Assembly (NCBI GenBank): GCA_030374805.1
Contig: JARGSG010000081.1
Location: forward strand, 1-64,000
Length of the DNA stretch: 64,000 bases
Source: Gracilaria gracilis
Lineage: Eukaryota; Rhodophyta; Florideophyceae; Gracilariales; Gracilariaceae
Direction of reading: 5' to 3'
In this document: positions 30,693-40,785 of the stretch, one piece after another
Numbering within the stretch: position 1 is the stretch's first letter
Layout: each line of letters starts with the position of its first letter
Made by a program: the position numbers and the translations under genes
Notes under the pieces: model-generated
The model's database searches: none
The model's input: the letters and a program-made list of their open reading frames with translations, nothing else
What the model was told of the DNA's origin: nothing

Positions 30693-33234
30693 TTAAGAAG
30701 GCATCGGGTTTGACCCGCCAGATCCCGGCGTCTGTGTACTTCCAGAATTTGTTGTTGGAGATTGAGAAGTTGTAGGATTCTCTGTATTGGGAATTGGAAC
30801 ACCTTGAGGACATACAGACGGGTCATTGTTTAACCGACGGCGCTTTCTTTTGGATTGTCGCTCTCGGAAGGACACTTTTCTTTTCTTTTTGGTCCTTCCA
30901 ATGCCAGCATTTGGATTTTGCACCTCCACCGCCCTTACTTCATCCAATCGCGTGAGAAGATCAGGAACAGTGGCTGGAGGGACAGTAGCGTGCTGCGGTC
31001 GAGAAGGATATCTTCCAGCATTCAACTGGCGCAATCCTTCGTCCAGGTATTCGCTTAAACTATCGACTGCAAACCTTCCGAAGCTCTCTGCCACTCTATG
31101 CATTTGGTCGTATACAGATTTTCCGTTCGAGTAGTTGACATAGGACGAGATCTCTTCACTTCTCTGCTGCTCGAGACGCTGTGTAATGGATCTAGTACAC
31201 TCGTTCCCGTTGTGTTGGCTCTGTTTGATTGGGTGTTGTGATGAGCCGTTCTCCTGTTGATTGGGATTCACATCGCACTGAGTTTGACCTTGGCTATGGT
31301 GAATACCTTGGGGGGGTGCAATTCCCATTTTAGCTCTGAGATTGAGGATACTTCCGATTGTCCACCTCAGACGATCTCTACACCAGTAGGGGTGCCAGAG
31401 GCTTTGAATCCGAAATCGTCTTCGGAGGACATTGCGAAGGTACGGCCATCGCTCCAGAATATCGTTGTACACGATGAACAGTCTGGTCACATGGGCGCAG
31501 GGGATCCCGTTCGCATTCATATCTCTACAGCTGCATCTTCCCGTCACGGTCCCCAAGTCGTCAGTCGGGAAATGAATATAGACTTTGAAACAATCGATGT
31601 CGCTATCATGTCCAATTGTTGCAGCAGCTGTGTAGAACTTCGTGACGGTGAACATAACCAGAGGTTCCTGCACTGAAATGTTGAGATCTTCGAGGTTTAG
31701 GTCAGTGTCCAATGGTACGGCGTGCGTTGGGATCACTACAGCGTCAACTATTTTGTATGAAGCGGACAATCGAACGCTATGATCGAGGAATTTGATGACG
31801 CTGTACTTGGTGAAGGTTTGGATAATGTTGGTTGCAGAAGCGATACATACGGGAAGACCGGAGTTAACCAGTTTGTTACGCAGGGTTGAGTCCCCCACTG
31901 ACGCCGTATGAACGCGTTCCAGTTTCAAGCGTTCTGTTATGCGCTTCATTTCGAGTGGGACGTCAGAAAAAGGGACGTCACGGTTCAAAATGAGGTGTCT
32001 GTACCTCGCATGGGAGGCTTCACAGTATCCCGTGCCCTGAAAGAAGAAGCGGCAGGGCAGATGGAGCTCCTTAAAACATCTGACCACCATCACAGCGTTG
32101 TCGCGGTACAGGAATTTATACCATCTCGGCAATTGTTTGTTAAAGTTGTTAAAGTACCTTTGCTCGAATTGCGTCCTGGTGGCCTCAAACTTTGCCACTG
32201 TTGCGCACTTCCGTAGCTCGTACAGCTCTCTGCCCATGTTCTCCGCTAGGTGTGTCACTGATAGAGACTTGCACCATCGTTCTACGTTTGGTTCCTGATT
32301 CTGGTTGAGATGCCAGTCATCCAATACCACGAAAGAGTACGGGAGTACGGTATGGATTGCATTGATCAGTGCCCTACACTGATCAACAGCTACCGAACTC
32401 GGAGTGACGCGCATACACTCCTTGAAGCGTTGAAGCACCCAGACGAAGCTGTCCGCTGTCTCGTCACCTATGTAAGCCATGAAGAAGGTAGTCAAGTGAC
32501 CGTGGTTGTCTCTTCCGTTCACGCTTAGGAGAGGTAAACTAAAGCGATTGGCAATTGCCTTACAATCTATGCTCATCCCCGGCACGATGCCAAAATTGTT
32601 CGTACTCCTGGGCCCAATCCTCCAAGCACCAAGCAACATACTGCAGACCATCTTCCTGATCTGTCCTGCAGTACACCTTGTGTTTAGCATTCTCAGTTTG
32701 TAGACGTATCAAATTCTGATACAATCGTAGGCACTCTTTTTCCCTGGGATAGCGAGCGTCTTCCATGTACTTCAAACGCTTTCGAAAAAGACTTTTGTCC
32801 ACAAGAACATCATACTTATCCTCGATAAGCTTTAGTACCACATCGTACTGTAGGTGCAGCTTACTTCGTAAATGACGTGCCTCCCGCTCCATATCTGGAG
32901 ACATTTTCGTATGCAAGGAGTTCGTCGCTGCGTGATTGTGGTGCGCTCTGGAGAAGTCGGGTAAAAACGCGTACTTGGACTCTCTGGACGCTGATACTCG
33001 AGCTCTCCGAACTTTGAACGTGTACGGGCATTTACATTGTTCGACATATCCCAGAGAACATCTGAGATACCCGCGTACCAAAACTTTCCTCTCCTCCTGA
33101 ACCACCTTGTACTTCGAGTCCCGGATTGTCAGCTTATATCCGAAGTACTGTGCAATATACTGCAAATGTTGGAGGACCTCATGCTGGCCATTCACTCCTA
33201 CCTGTTCCAAGTACGCTATGAACCCCCTTCGCAC
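30693..33234 (-). CDS. MULE transposase (DDE, HNH zinc finger, SWIM), read in two overlapping frames
   Basis: The upstream frame (33234-32560) holds a WRKY-GCM1/FAR1-like finger: LRCSLGYVEQCKCPYTF with HHNHA (Cys59, 67, 69; His99, His101 of that frame). Near 32590 the reading switches by one base to the frame running to 30693, which contains the MULE catalytic core: first Asp in MSIDCKAIANRFSLPLLSV, second in SVAVDQCRALI, the WHL..N motif, and Glu in GTGYCEASHARYRHLIL, then a SWIM finger CSCRDMNANGIPCAHV that helps DNA binding. The tail is low-complexity with a basic KRKRRRL patch. The frame change is either a disabling indel, an assembly error or programmed. No clear ATG starts the upstream frame; a splice from the protease ORF is possible. 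Confidence 0.85.
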
Positions 33235-33423
33235 CAGTTCGTCTTCGGGGAGTTGCTCCGTTAACGCTGTACTGTCTGATCCAGAATCTTCCTCAACAGA
33301 TGGAGATTGTGTTTGTGGCCCGACTGCTTCTACCTGAATCTCTTGGTTGACTTCATCATCGTCGGGGTCGTATGCGACTGGTATTGTACATCGTGGCGGT
33401 ACACATCATGTCAGAGAACTACA

Positions 33424-35514
33424 CTACATCCAATGTGAGTAATGAGGGAGGACCCAACGTACCTTTGGTTTGCTTGCTACGAATTTGGGCTTCACTTGAG
33501 AGGTGATGTCAATGACTGAGCTATCGTCTGATAGCAATTGCGGTTCATTAGAGCCACACCTTTCGTCCTCCACAGCCGTTCCTATTCTCTCAACTGTAGA
33601 TTGCTCAAGAACGTTTTCAACCTCACTGCTGTCCGAAATTAGAATGGGGGTAGGAGGAGGACGGAGCTCCTGTGTGCTCATGTACTCTCCATCGCTTCTG
33701 CGAGACTTCTTCAACCAGTCTTGTACCTGGTCAGGGCGACGTGGAACGTCTGAAATGAAATCCTCATCGTCAGATAATCCTCTCGATTGTTCCTCCGTTG
33801 CCTTCATCCCCTCCACCGTAGCCTTTCCTGAACGAAGCTTCTCGCCGTCCGCTACACGCACAGATGTTGGAGTGAAGTGAATATAAGGAATATGAAGTCG
33901 GGTAGGGGCCGTTTTCACTATGGTGTGCTTCACAGCTTTTCTTCGTTTCTCCGCTCTCTGATCTCCAACCGTCCTCCCGCGCTCATGGTTATGCACCCCA
34001 TTAAAGGTCAATATCCATCCCTTCCCATCAAGAAGGGCTTTGGCCATAAACGAAGCTTTACATTGACAGCCTGGCGGGTTCTTCTTGTACCTCATGCACC
34101 TTACTCGTACGTTGAGCCCGTACAAACTCGAGCGAGTAACCAGTGTGTCGTATTGCACTGTGTAGTCGTACCCTTCAGAGGCGACCAAGTCGGCGATATA
34201 GCCAGGAAGGTCCAACACAGTCATTCTATTCGGCCCACCTTTCCTTTTACCAGCACTCTCCCCGTCCCGAACTGCATGTTTCCCACCAGGAGCACCCTCC
34301 TCTTCTCCAATTGCTTCAATTGACGAAGATTCAGTGTCTGAGCCTCGAATTCCACGCCCAGCCCCTCGCTTCCCTGAAACAGTTCGCTCAGCATCAATTT
34401 CATCCTCCCCATGACGGAGCAAGAACGTAGTCTCCCTCTTCTCTTTCTGAAGCTGGTCTACCAGGTAGGTATTGGTCACGGGGCGATGATGCGACAGAGC
34501 CATCACCACTTTTAACCGACCCTCTGCGCACGCCCACCGGTACTTCTCGGTGAGGTTTTTCGGGTGACCGACAACGTAAGTAGCCTGAGGAATTGTCCCT
34601 CGCGTCTCAGAGAATTCCGCCATGGTTGACAATACATACGCACCACAGCTATGCGAATCTGGCTGTGGTACGTAATGTAATATGTCCAGCATGTAATTCG
34701 GATCCGGAAAGCTCCAATCCATTGCCTGTCCCAGAGCATGATCAATCACCAACGTCACCAGTCTACGGAACTTCTTTGGACATTTAAAACGCAAACTATC
34801 TCCCCAGTAAAGCTCCCACTGTGTGTTCCCTACCCTTTTAGCCACCACTACAGCCCAATGAATGTTCTCGACGTTAAAAGGGACGATAATGGTGCTTATT
34901 TCCGCCGGACTTCGATAAAGTTTCTCAGAAAACGCCCTTTTGAACCCGTTTAAAGTCTCTAACTGTCCCTCCAAAGTGTCCTCATCATACTTGATAGAGC
35001 TATTGTGCAGATTCACACCAGTATTGACGCATATGAACACCACTCCGCAACGCGGCTCAAGTTCATGAATTCTTGCGTTGAGTAAAGTGCTGCAGAACCA
35101 ATGGCGGTAGGAACACGATGTCATAAGATGTGGCCCCATTTTATTGTTAGGCAGTACTGCACTTTTTTGATCCGCTATGAGATGCATCCACACTCCTTTT
35201 AACTCAGTGAAATGCCATGGAACTTTCCTATTGAAACGGATCGATGTCTTGGTAGCCAACTTGTTCAAGAATGTGGAAATACTTGTTATGGTTTCCAATA
35301 AAGTTTTCTTCTCTTCTGTTTTCAGTGAACGGTTTCTCGTTCTTCCAGAATCGGTAGCAAGGTCCTCAGTAGTTTTGACCGGGTTAAACCCCCCATCGAC
35401 CTCGTCTGCTGAATCTTCTTCTCGCGGGTCAAGGATATTTACAACCATGGCGTCAAGAGCATCTGATGGAGGGTAGCGGACTGTAGGGCTGTCCTCTTTG
35501 CTCAACGAAATCAT
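33424..35514 (-). CDS. Ulp1/C48-type cysteine protease encoded by the MULE, with a WRKY-GCM1-like finger
   Basis: The ATG at 35514 opens 696 residues. Residues about 120-300 form a Ulp1 peptidase core with the catalytic set His219 (NIHWAVVVAK), Asp239 (LYWGDSL), Gln284 and Cys290 (VPQPDSHSCGAYVL). Such enzymes cleave SUMO-type conjugates in host proteins, so here it may act on SUMOylated silencing or repair factors (inference). A linker rich in Glu/Gly follows, then a zinc finger at about 467-512 (VRCMRYKKNPPGCQCKA ... GVHNHE) like those in MULE/FAR1 DNA-binding heads. All catalytic residues are intact. Near the 3' end, AAAG|GTACGT resembles a splice donor and CCAG occurs about 85 bases on, so splicing toward the transposase frame is possible, though the simplest junction does not keep frame. 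Confidence 0.85.
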   Translation of the reverse strand: MISLSKEDSPTVRYPPSDALDAMVVNILDPREEDSADEVDGGFNPVKTTEDLATDSGRTRNRSLKTEEKKTLLETITSISTFLNKLATKTSIRFNRKVPWHFTELKGVWMHLIADQKSAVLPNNKMGPHLMTSCSYRHWFCSTLLNARIHELEPRCGVVFICVNTGVNLHNSSIKYDEDTLEGQLETLNGFKRAFSEKLYRSPAEISTIIVPFNVENIHWAVVVAKRVGNTQWELYWGDSLRFKCPKKFRRLVTLVIDHALGQAMDWSFPDPNYMLDILHYVPQPDSHSCGAYVLSTMAEFSETRGTIPQATYVVGHPKNLTEKYRWACAEGRLKVVMALSHHRPVTNTYLVDQLQKEKRETTFLLRHGEDEIDAERTVSGKRGAGRGIRGSDTESSSIEAIGEEEGAPGGKHAVRDGESAGKRKGGPNRMTVLDLPGYIADLVASEGYDYTVQYDTLVTRSSLYGLNVRVRCMRYKKNPPGCQCKASFMAKALLDGKGWILTFNGVHNHERGRTVGDQRAEKRRKAVKHTIVKTAPTRLHIPYIHFTPTSVRVADGEKLRSGKATVEGMKATEEQSRGLSDDEDFISDVPRRPDQVQDWLKKSRRSDGEYMSTQELRPPPTPILISDSSEVENVLEQSTVERIGTAVEDERCGSNEPQLLSDDSSVIDITSQVKPKFVASKPKVRWVLPHYSHWM

Positions 35515-35614
35515 TCTGGCTAACGGCTAATAACCAAGCAAGTAGTTATATATCCCTTGCCAAATCCCGCCTCGAGAGGATGACTTCGCCCATCGGAGCT
35601 CAATGCGTGGGACG

Positions 35615-35897
35615 AGAACAGTGCGCAGTGTTAAGCTTCGAAAAGCGCGCGGTTTTCTAACTAGATGTACATAGCTTGTATTCTTCTATTGTAGGCGTCA
35701 CCGTCACGCGTTGAGGGTCTACCCAATTACAATGCGAGCTACACAGGGTCTACTGGTGGGGCCGCGAGAATTGGTGCAGACCCTCTCTTTCTGGGTGACA
35801 GCTACAAGGGAGGGTCTGGAGCAAAACGTATCATAAAGAGGGAGGGTCTGGCGGCTTTTTTTCACGGCCCTCACAGTGCGTAGATTTTCCCCTACCC
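35615..35897 (-). repeat. MULE right terminal inverted repeat
   Basis: Reverse complement of 30089-30370, about 97% identical by eye. Confidence 0.92.
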
Positions 35898-35907
35898 GAA
35901 CACCAAC
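35898..35907 (+). repeat. Target-site duplication, right copy
   Basis: GAACACCAAC directly after the right TIR. Confidence 0.9.
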
Positions 35908-36333
35908 CAGAAGCCCAGAGCACGGAACGGACAAAACGTCTCTGCCACCAGTTCCGTTGCTTCCAGGAAAAAAAGAAGCGGTTGAGGGCAACACAACTTG
36001 AGGGATCGCACACGCTTACTACTAGACCTCCTGCTTTGTTAGGACATAACCGTGCAAAGCAGGAGGTATATACATTTGCGCACCTGCGCCCTTGCAGTGA
36101 GCCTCCTGACTACACAGACATTAGATTTAGATGACTAAACGAAATGCTAACGCACAATAAAGACGACGTCGTTCCAAATCATATTTACAGCAATAGGATA
36201 ACATGACTACAACAATAAAATGCTTCTCGGCAATTTATTACATAAACAGATACAATGCTAAGTCTTTGCGTTGTTTGTCGATCTTTCAACAAATTGAAGC
36301 ATTCGACCAATACCAACTACCTTCCTCCTCAAC
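35908..36333. other. Spacer with 13-bp-arm hairpin, upstream flank of an AT-rich transposase
   Basis: At 36026-36067 ACCTCCTGCTTTG and its exact complement CAAAGCAGGAGGT flank a 16-base loop. From about 36110 the sequence becomes AT-rich, like the transposase that follows, so the left end of that element probably lies between about 36070 and 36130. No paired terminal repeat could be confirmed. Confidence 0.45.
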
Positions 36334-37614
36334 ATGGACATACAAAACCTGCTTAATCCCGAACAGGTAGACAACGCTCTGGAACTCTTGACCGAAATAG
36401 ACCTCAATTACAAAACCGACCTTGGCAAATACAACACAACCAAAGACGTAGAAAATTCTGACGATGATGGAGAATCAGGAGCACCCTACTATGATTCATT
36501 TTATTGTAGAGGGGGTGCTAAAACAATAATGAGCTTAACCAATTTTACCGACAAAGAGTTTCAAAATATTTACAGTTGTTTCGAGCCACACATAAGTGCA
36601 TCTTGGAATATAGGACGTGGCAAAAAATATGAAACAAAACCAAAGGATATTTTATTTATGTGCTTAGCGACTTTGAAAAATGGCGGACAATGGGACTTAC
36701 TGGGAAGAATATTTCGAATCAATGGAAATACGTTTGAGCGAATGATTACGAAATTTATTCACATGCTCTGTGATGGAATGTATAAGACATATGTGCAGGA
36801 GGTTTTATTGGAATGGCCGTTTTCAAGAATTGTTGATCAAAACAAAAATTTCAAATATTTCAAATTTGCGAGGTATGCAACAGATGTAATATTCCATCAA
36901 TCGAATCGCCCAAGTGGTAACATGCAGGAGGCTAAAAAAGATTTTAGCGGGAAACACAAACTATATGGATATAAGACAGAAGTCTCTGTTTTACCTAATG
37001 GAATGGCAATTAATTTTTCTGAGCACTACCTGGGATTTAAGGCATACAAGGGGATTTTAATTGAAAATATATTGTTCCATAAGAAAGCGCTTAAGAAAAA
37101 GAAGGAAGGAAAAACGAAGTATGGTGATGTGGGAGAATTGATTGAAGAATATGAAAATTCTTAAGCGGTTTTATTAGACAAAGGGTATCAGGGTATTACT
37201 GAAAAGCTGCGTGGTATTCATCCATCAAAAAATCCACAGCATGGATTTCTATCGGCGGCCGAACAAAATCGCAATCCAAAAATCGCAACAGATAGAATAA
37301 TTGTTGAAAATTATTTTGGAAGAATGACTACTTTATGGACTTTATTTGGTGAGAAGTATCGCTGGTGTGAGGAAAACTGCAATACCTTTTTTTCGTTTGC
37401 TTTGGCTTTAACGAATATACATATCAAATGGAACCCTTTGAGAGCCGAAGATGGGGAGCGATATAATCAATTAATCAACAGGTTGTATTTTATTGGTGAA
37501 ACACTAAGTTCTAAGCGCTGGGAGGCGCAAAGACGCTATAGAGAGAAAAAGAGGCGTCGCCTTGACGCCAAATTTGGGCATGTAGACGTGGACGACGAAA
37601 CAGTTGAGCCGTAA
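36334..37614 (+). pseudogene. DDE_Tnp_4-type transposase (IS5/Harbinger-like, resembles ISL2EU) with one TAA
   Basis: The ATG at 36334 opens a 426-codon frame interrupted only by TAA at 37162-37164. The DDE triad is visible: Asp184 in RYATDVIFHQSN, then GKHKLYGYKTEVSVLPNG, Asp282 in LLDKGYQGI just after the stop, and Glu325 in RIIVENYFGRM. The N-terminus has an acidic stretch, and the C-terminus is basic (RRYREKKRRRL). AT-rich codon use (AAA, ATT, TTT) differs sharply from all neighbours, which suggests recent horizontal arrival. With one nonsense codon it is young but inactive unless suppressed. ISL2EU elements normally also carry a second gene, which I do not see here. Confidence 0.75.
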
Positions 37615-38836
37615 TGGTTTTAGGGATTTTCTATCGTATTGCGTAGTTGGTTGATCTTTGCTGTGTTATTTTTTATTTGGGAATTAATTAGAGTTCTTAT
37701 TGCTATCTCAGTAAACATGCTGTTTTCAACTAGTTACCTTATTCACCCGCTGTATCAGTATTGAAACAGTAAATGCGCAGAAGCTTGCTTCTGCGCATTT
37801 ACTGGTTAACACCTTACAAGATCTACTGTATATGCTTACAGACCTCCTTTTTGCGCGGCAGTGCACCTTGAACAAGATCGTCACGCGCAAATGCGCGATG
37901 CAGCCGGGTGACAAGTAAGGGTCACCGAGTGCACACGAAGCTGCGCTTGCGTGTCGCTGTGAGCCGTTCAACACGCGCATCGCCACGAAATAATTTGGGC
38001 GTTCCCCATTTCGCGAGCTTGTATTCGCTCCAACTTCAGTCGCACAGATCCGATGGACGAAAAGGCGCCCCCCACCATCTTCGGTCACACGGATGAGTCA
38101 TCATCCAAAAACCCCATTTGCACTACATGCCACTCAATTTTTTTTACTTCAATGTCACTATCTTCTTTGACTAATTCTTGCCATCGTGGAACAACAAAAT
38201 CCGCCTACTTCTGCCTCAATGTGGTTTTATTGAACGGAGGCGTTTTCACTTCCACAAGTTGTTTTGCCTTCCAAGACGAGAAGCAAAACTTGGACCATAG
38301 CACATCTGTCATGTTCCAGGGAACGCCTGTCTCAGACGTTTTTGTCTCAAACAAGAAAGTACTGTACATAATGTTGAGAGCCGCGCATTCATGGCCCAGC
38401 ACTGTGCCCTTCCATTAGCTTCCCTGTCAATGTCGTAGGGAGTGATTTTGGCGTTTGTTCAGCGACCTGTTAAGCAGGTTGGGTTAAGCAGAATCAAGTC
38501 GGTGCTCGTAACTATTTTCGCTACCTTTCTACATTAGAATGCTTTTGCGTAACGCTAAGTTTCATTGTCGAAAGATCCAATACCTTTGTGTGCGCGCGCT
38601 CGCGGATCTCGGCTTTTCTAGTGTAGGCCCGTTCTAAGGTTATTCAATACGTACAACGGTTGTCCTACAACCAACGGTTGTACTACAACCTCGGCATATG
38701 AATAATGTTTATGAGCTCAGGCTTGTAGGTCATGATGATGCAGCTCTGCACCAGTCAGCGCGCCATCAACGCGCCATATGTGCGACGTTCGCACATTCGC
38801 ACGTTCGCACGCCGCAGCTCGGACGTCTTGTCCGCC
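37615..38836. other. Spacer with perfect 38-bp inverted repeat
   Basis: At 37767-37804 the arm CAGTAAATGCGCAGAAGC is followed by TT and its exact complement. On the minus strand at about 38100-38400 an AT-rich frame reads MTDVLWSKFCFSSWKAKQLV with a TAG in the middle; it is unidentified and possibly decayed transposon coding. At 38780-38815 short GTTCGCAC repeats occur. No gene is supported. Confidence 0.4.
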
Positions 38837-39943
38837 TTATGACGTCGTGGCACAGCGCGGCTTGGTCACGTACCTGGGCAGCTGTGCGCGTTGTTCCTCC
38901 GGGCTGCAGTGGCGCAAATCGAAAAGGATCTTACTCTGCTCCGCCACCGCGCTGTCTGGTGGTGCCGCCACCGCGCGTTCTGGTGCCGCCATCGCGCCGC
39001 CCGCACTTGGTTGCGACGAGTACAGGTTCGTGAACGGTTGCGTGGCGTTTACGCCGTTGTGCGGCGTGTACTGGTTGTGACGAGGGAGGGGAGAGCGAAT
39101 GGCTTCGTTACGTGTGTATACAATGTTGGGCGAAGTTGATGGCGCTGCTTGGCTAGCGCGAACTGCATCGGGCTGCGTGGGTGAGCCCGCCGCGTACGTG
39201 CTCCTCAGCGGCGGTAGTCTGGTTGCTGGCGCGTAGCTGTACGTTGCGGGCTGCTGCGAATAGCTGACGTATTGGGCCGCGTCAGCAGGCGGCGTGTACG
39301 CCTGCGGCGCCGGTGCAGGCGAGTAGGGCGGCATGTGCGCAGCGTTGTAATTGGAAGTTGGTGCATTGTAGCCGTACGCGTAATTGGGCGGCGAATTGGT
39401 TGGCGGTGGTCTTGAATACGAGTACGCGGCGGCTTGCTGTTGATACAGATGGGAAGCGCCATGTGTCGGCGCTTGCGAAGCGTACGAGTACGGATGCGAC
39501 TGCGACGGCGCGTACGGCGGCAAAGCCGACGGTGCAGAAGTAATGTACGCGGGATGCGAATCGACGTAAGCGGCGGTGGGCGTGGTGTGTGGCACGGCGA
39601 TTGGGGAAAGATGATTGTCTCTCGGGCGCTTTGGGAGGTGCGCATCGTCCATGGAAGCGTAGAAGGAGTCGGGGATGCCGCTCATTCCCAGCACGTCTAC
39701 AGCGACGGATTTGCGACCGGCAATGGCGTTGGGAACGACGGAGACGCCCGAGTTGTGCATCTGCTCGGCGTGCACCAGCATGCTCTGGACGGAGAGCATG
39801 CGCTTGTTGCAGTAGGGACAGCGAAGATGCTTCTCCTTCTGATGCGCAAGCAACTCCTGCCCCTGCTGGAAGGTGCGGTCACAGTAATAACAGAAGATTC
39901 GGTCGCGCGCGTTGGGCACGGCTCGCTTCTTCTTTCGTCCCAT
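38837..39943 (-). CDS. BuGZ/ZNF207 (SUF4-like) zinc-finger protein
   Basis: The ATG at 39943 gives 368 residues starting MGRKKKRAV, the hallmark opening of BuGZ/ZNF207 and plant SUF4. Two C2H2 fingers follow at about residues 18-41 (FCYYCDRTFQQGQELLAHQ) and 42-63 (RCPYCNKRMLSVQSMLVHAE), then QMHNSGVSVVPNAIAGRKSV and DVLGMSGIPDSF, both strongly conserved in the family. The rest is a long disordered Pro/Ala/Tyr/Ser tract, as in BuGZ, which phase-separates on microtubules and loads Bub3 in animals; in plants the homologue is a transcription factor. I do not see a clear GLEBS (Bub3-binding) motif. Codons are extremely GC-rich at third positions. Single exon. Confidence 0.85.
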   Translation of the reverse strand: MGRKKKRAVPNARDRIFCYYCDRTFQQGQELLAHQKEKHLRCPYCNKRMLSVQSMLVHAEQMHNSGVSVVPNAIAGRKSVAVDVLGMSGIPDSFYASMDDAHLPKRPRDNHLSPIAVPHTTPTAAYVDSHPAYITSAPSALPPYAPSQSHPYSYASQAPTHGASHLYQQQAAAYSYSRPPPTNSPPNYAYGYNAPTSNYNAAHMPPYSPAPAPQAYTPPADAAQYVSYSQQPATYSYAPATRLPPLRSTYAAGSPTQPDAVRASQAAPSTSPNIVYTRNEAIRSPLPRHNQYTPHNGVNATQPFTNLYSSQPSAGGAMAAPERAVAAPPDSAVAEQSKILFDLRHCSPEEQRAQLPRYVTKPRCATTS

Positions 39944-40596
39944 GGCGGCGGGGGTGGCGGGGACGTGACTGTGCTGGACGAGGAGGAGCAGCCGCGCTGA
40001 GGGAAGGAGTTAGTTGGCGGTAGGAGGGGGGGAGGGTGGGGGAGCGAAGAGAAGGCGACGGGCAGCCGCGTGTGTGGCACGCAAAAGGGCGTGGGGCAAC
40101 GATCTGGTGTATGTGCTCGGGGCGCAAGGGTGGGGGCGGGGGGGGGTGGGGGGGCCGGCGCGCCTTAAAATTGGCGCGCAGGCGGCTGTCGCAAGCAGCA
40201 GCGCACTATATTTAGCCTTACTGTACACGCGCGCGCGCGCGTCGAACGAACAGCAAGCGACGCACAACAATAGCCAATGGGCGCGCGACAAATGCGCGCA
40301 TACGGTCGCCCATTCGCGCACGCGACGCGTCGCGACGCGCACACGCGCCATGACGCCAAGCGCTCCCTCCGGAGTCCGGACGTGCAGGCGCGCCGCACGT
40401 CGAACCTCGCCGCCGCCGCCACCGCGGCCGCGCCCGCCGTCGCCGCCAGCCGCGCCCAAACACGTCAACGGATCTCGCGAAGCGGCATACCAAGGGTGCA
40501 CACATACAAGCGTACAGCCAGCCTCCACCGCAGCGCTTTTACTCCTTTCTCTAAACAAAATCTTCCACCTCCCCCCCCCCCCCCCCAACCCCCCTC
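39944..40596. promoter_or_regulatory. CpG-rich intergenic region upstream of BuGZ
   Basis: GC-rich promoter-like sequence with a G-run (about 40141-40158), an ACACGCGCGCGCGCGCGTCG alternating purine-pyrimidine tract near 40226-40245, and a 17-base C homopolymer at about 40570-40586. A TATA-like CTATATTTAGC lies near 40206. The overlapping ORFs here are composition-driven. Confidence 0.35.
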
Positions 40597-40785
40597 TCAC
40601 GTCGCCTTCCGCGAGTAGTAGTCATACGCTCGTTTCCCCGCATATATTACAACACCCCCCGCCACCGCCAACGCCGCCCACTTGGCCACCGTCACCATCG
40701 CTGACCCTCGCCCTGACACCCCCTCGTAGTAATCCCGGCAGATCACCTCCGGGTGTAGCGCCACGCCCAGCAGGTCCACGTACAA
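40597..40785 (-). CDS. Small ORF encoding a possible single-pass membrane segment
   Basis: The minus-strand frame ends VTVAKWAALAVAGGVVIYAG followed by KRAYDYYSRKAT and a stop at 40597. The hydrophobic stretch and basic tail look like a tail anchor or a small organelle membrane protein. The only ATG in frame (about 40695) would give 33 residues. An upstream exon is possible, because CTAAC and an AG occur just before the open frame. I recognise no family. Confidence 0.25.
   Translation of the reverse strand: MYVDLLGVALHPEVICRDYYEGVSGRGSAMVTVAKWAALAVAGGVVIYAGKRAYDYYSRKAT

Larger units (their letters stand above)
30089..35897 (-). mobile_element. Complete Mutator-like element (MULE) with Ulp1 protease gene
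   Basis: The element is bounded by GGGTAGGGGAA at 30089 and its complement TTCCCCTACCC ending at 35897. It has terminal inverted repeats of about 283 bp, and the 10-bp sequence GAACACCAAC is directly repeated at 30079-30088 and 35898-35907 as a perfect target-site duplication. Total length is 5809 bp. It carries two minus-strand genes, a Ulp1-type cysteine protease (first) and a MULE transposase (second). Target duplications of 8-11 bp, long TIRs and a SWIM-domain transposase are hallmarks of the Mutator superfamily; MULEs with Ulp1 genes (such as KI-MULE/Kaonashi) are known in plants. Confidence 0.92.
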
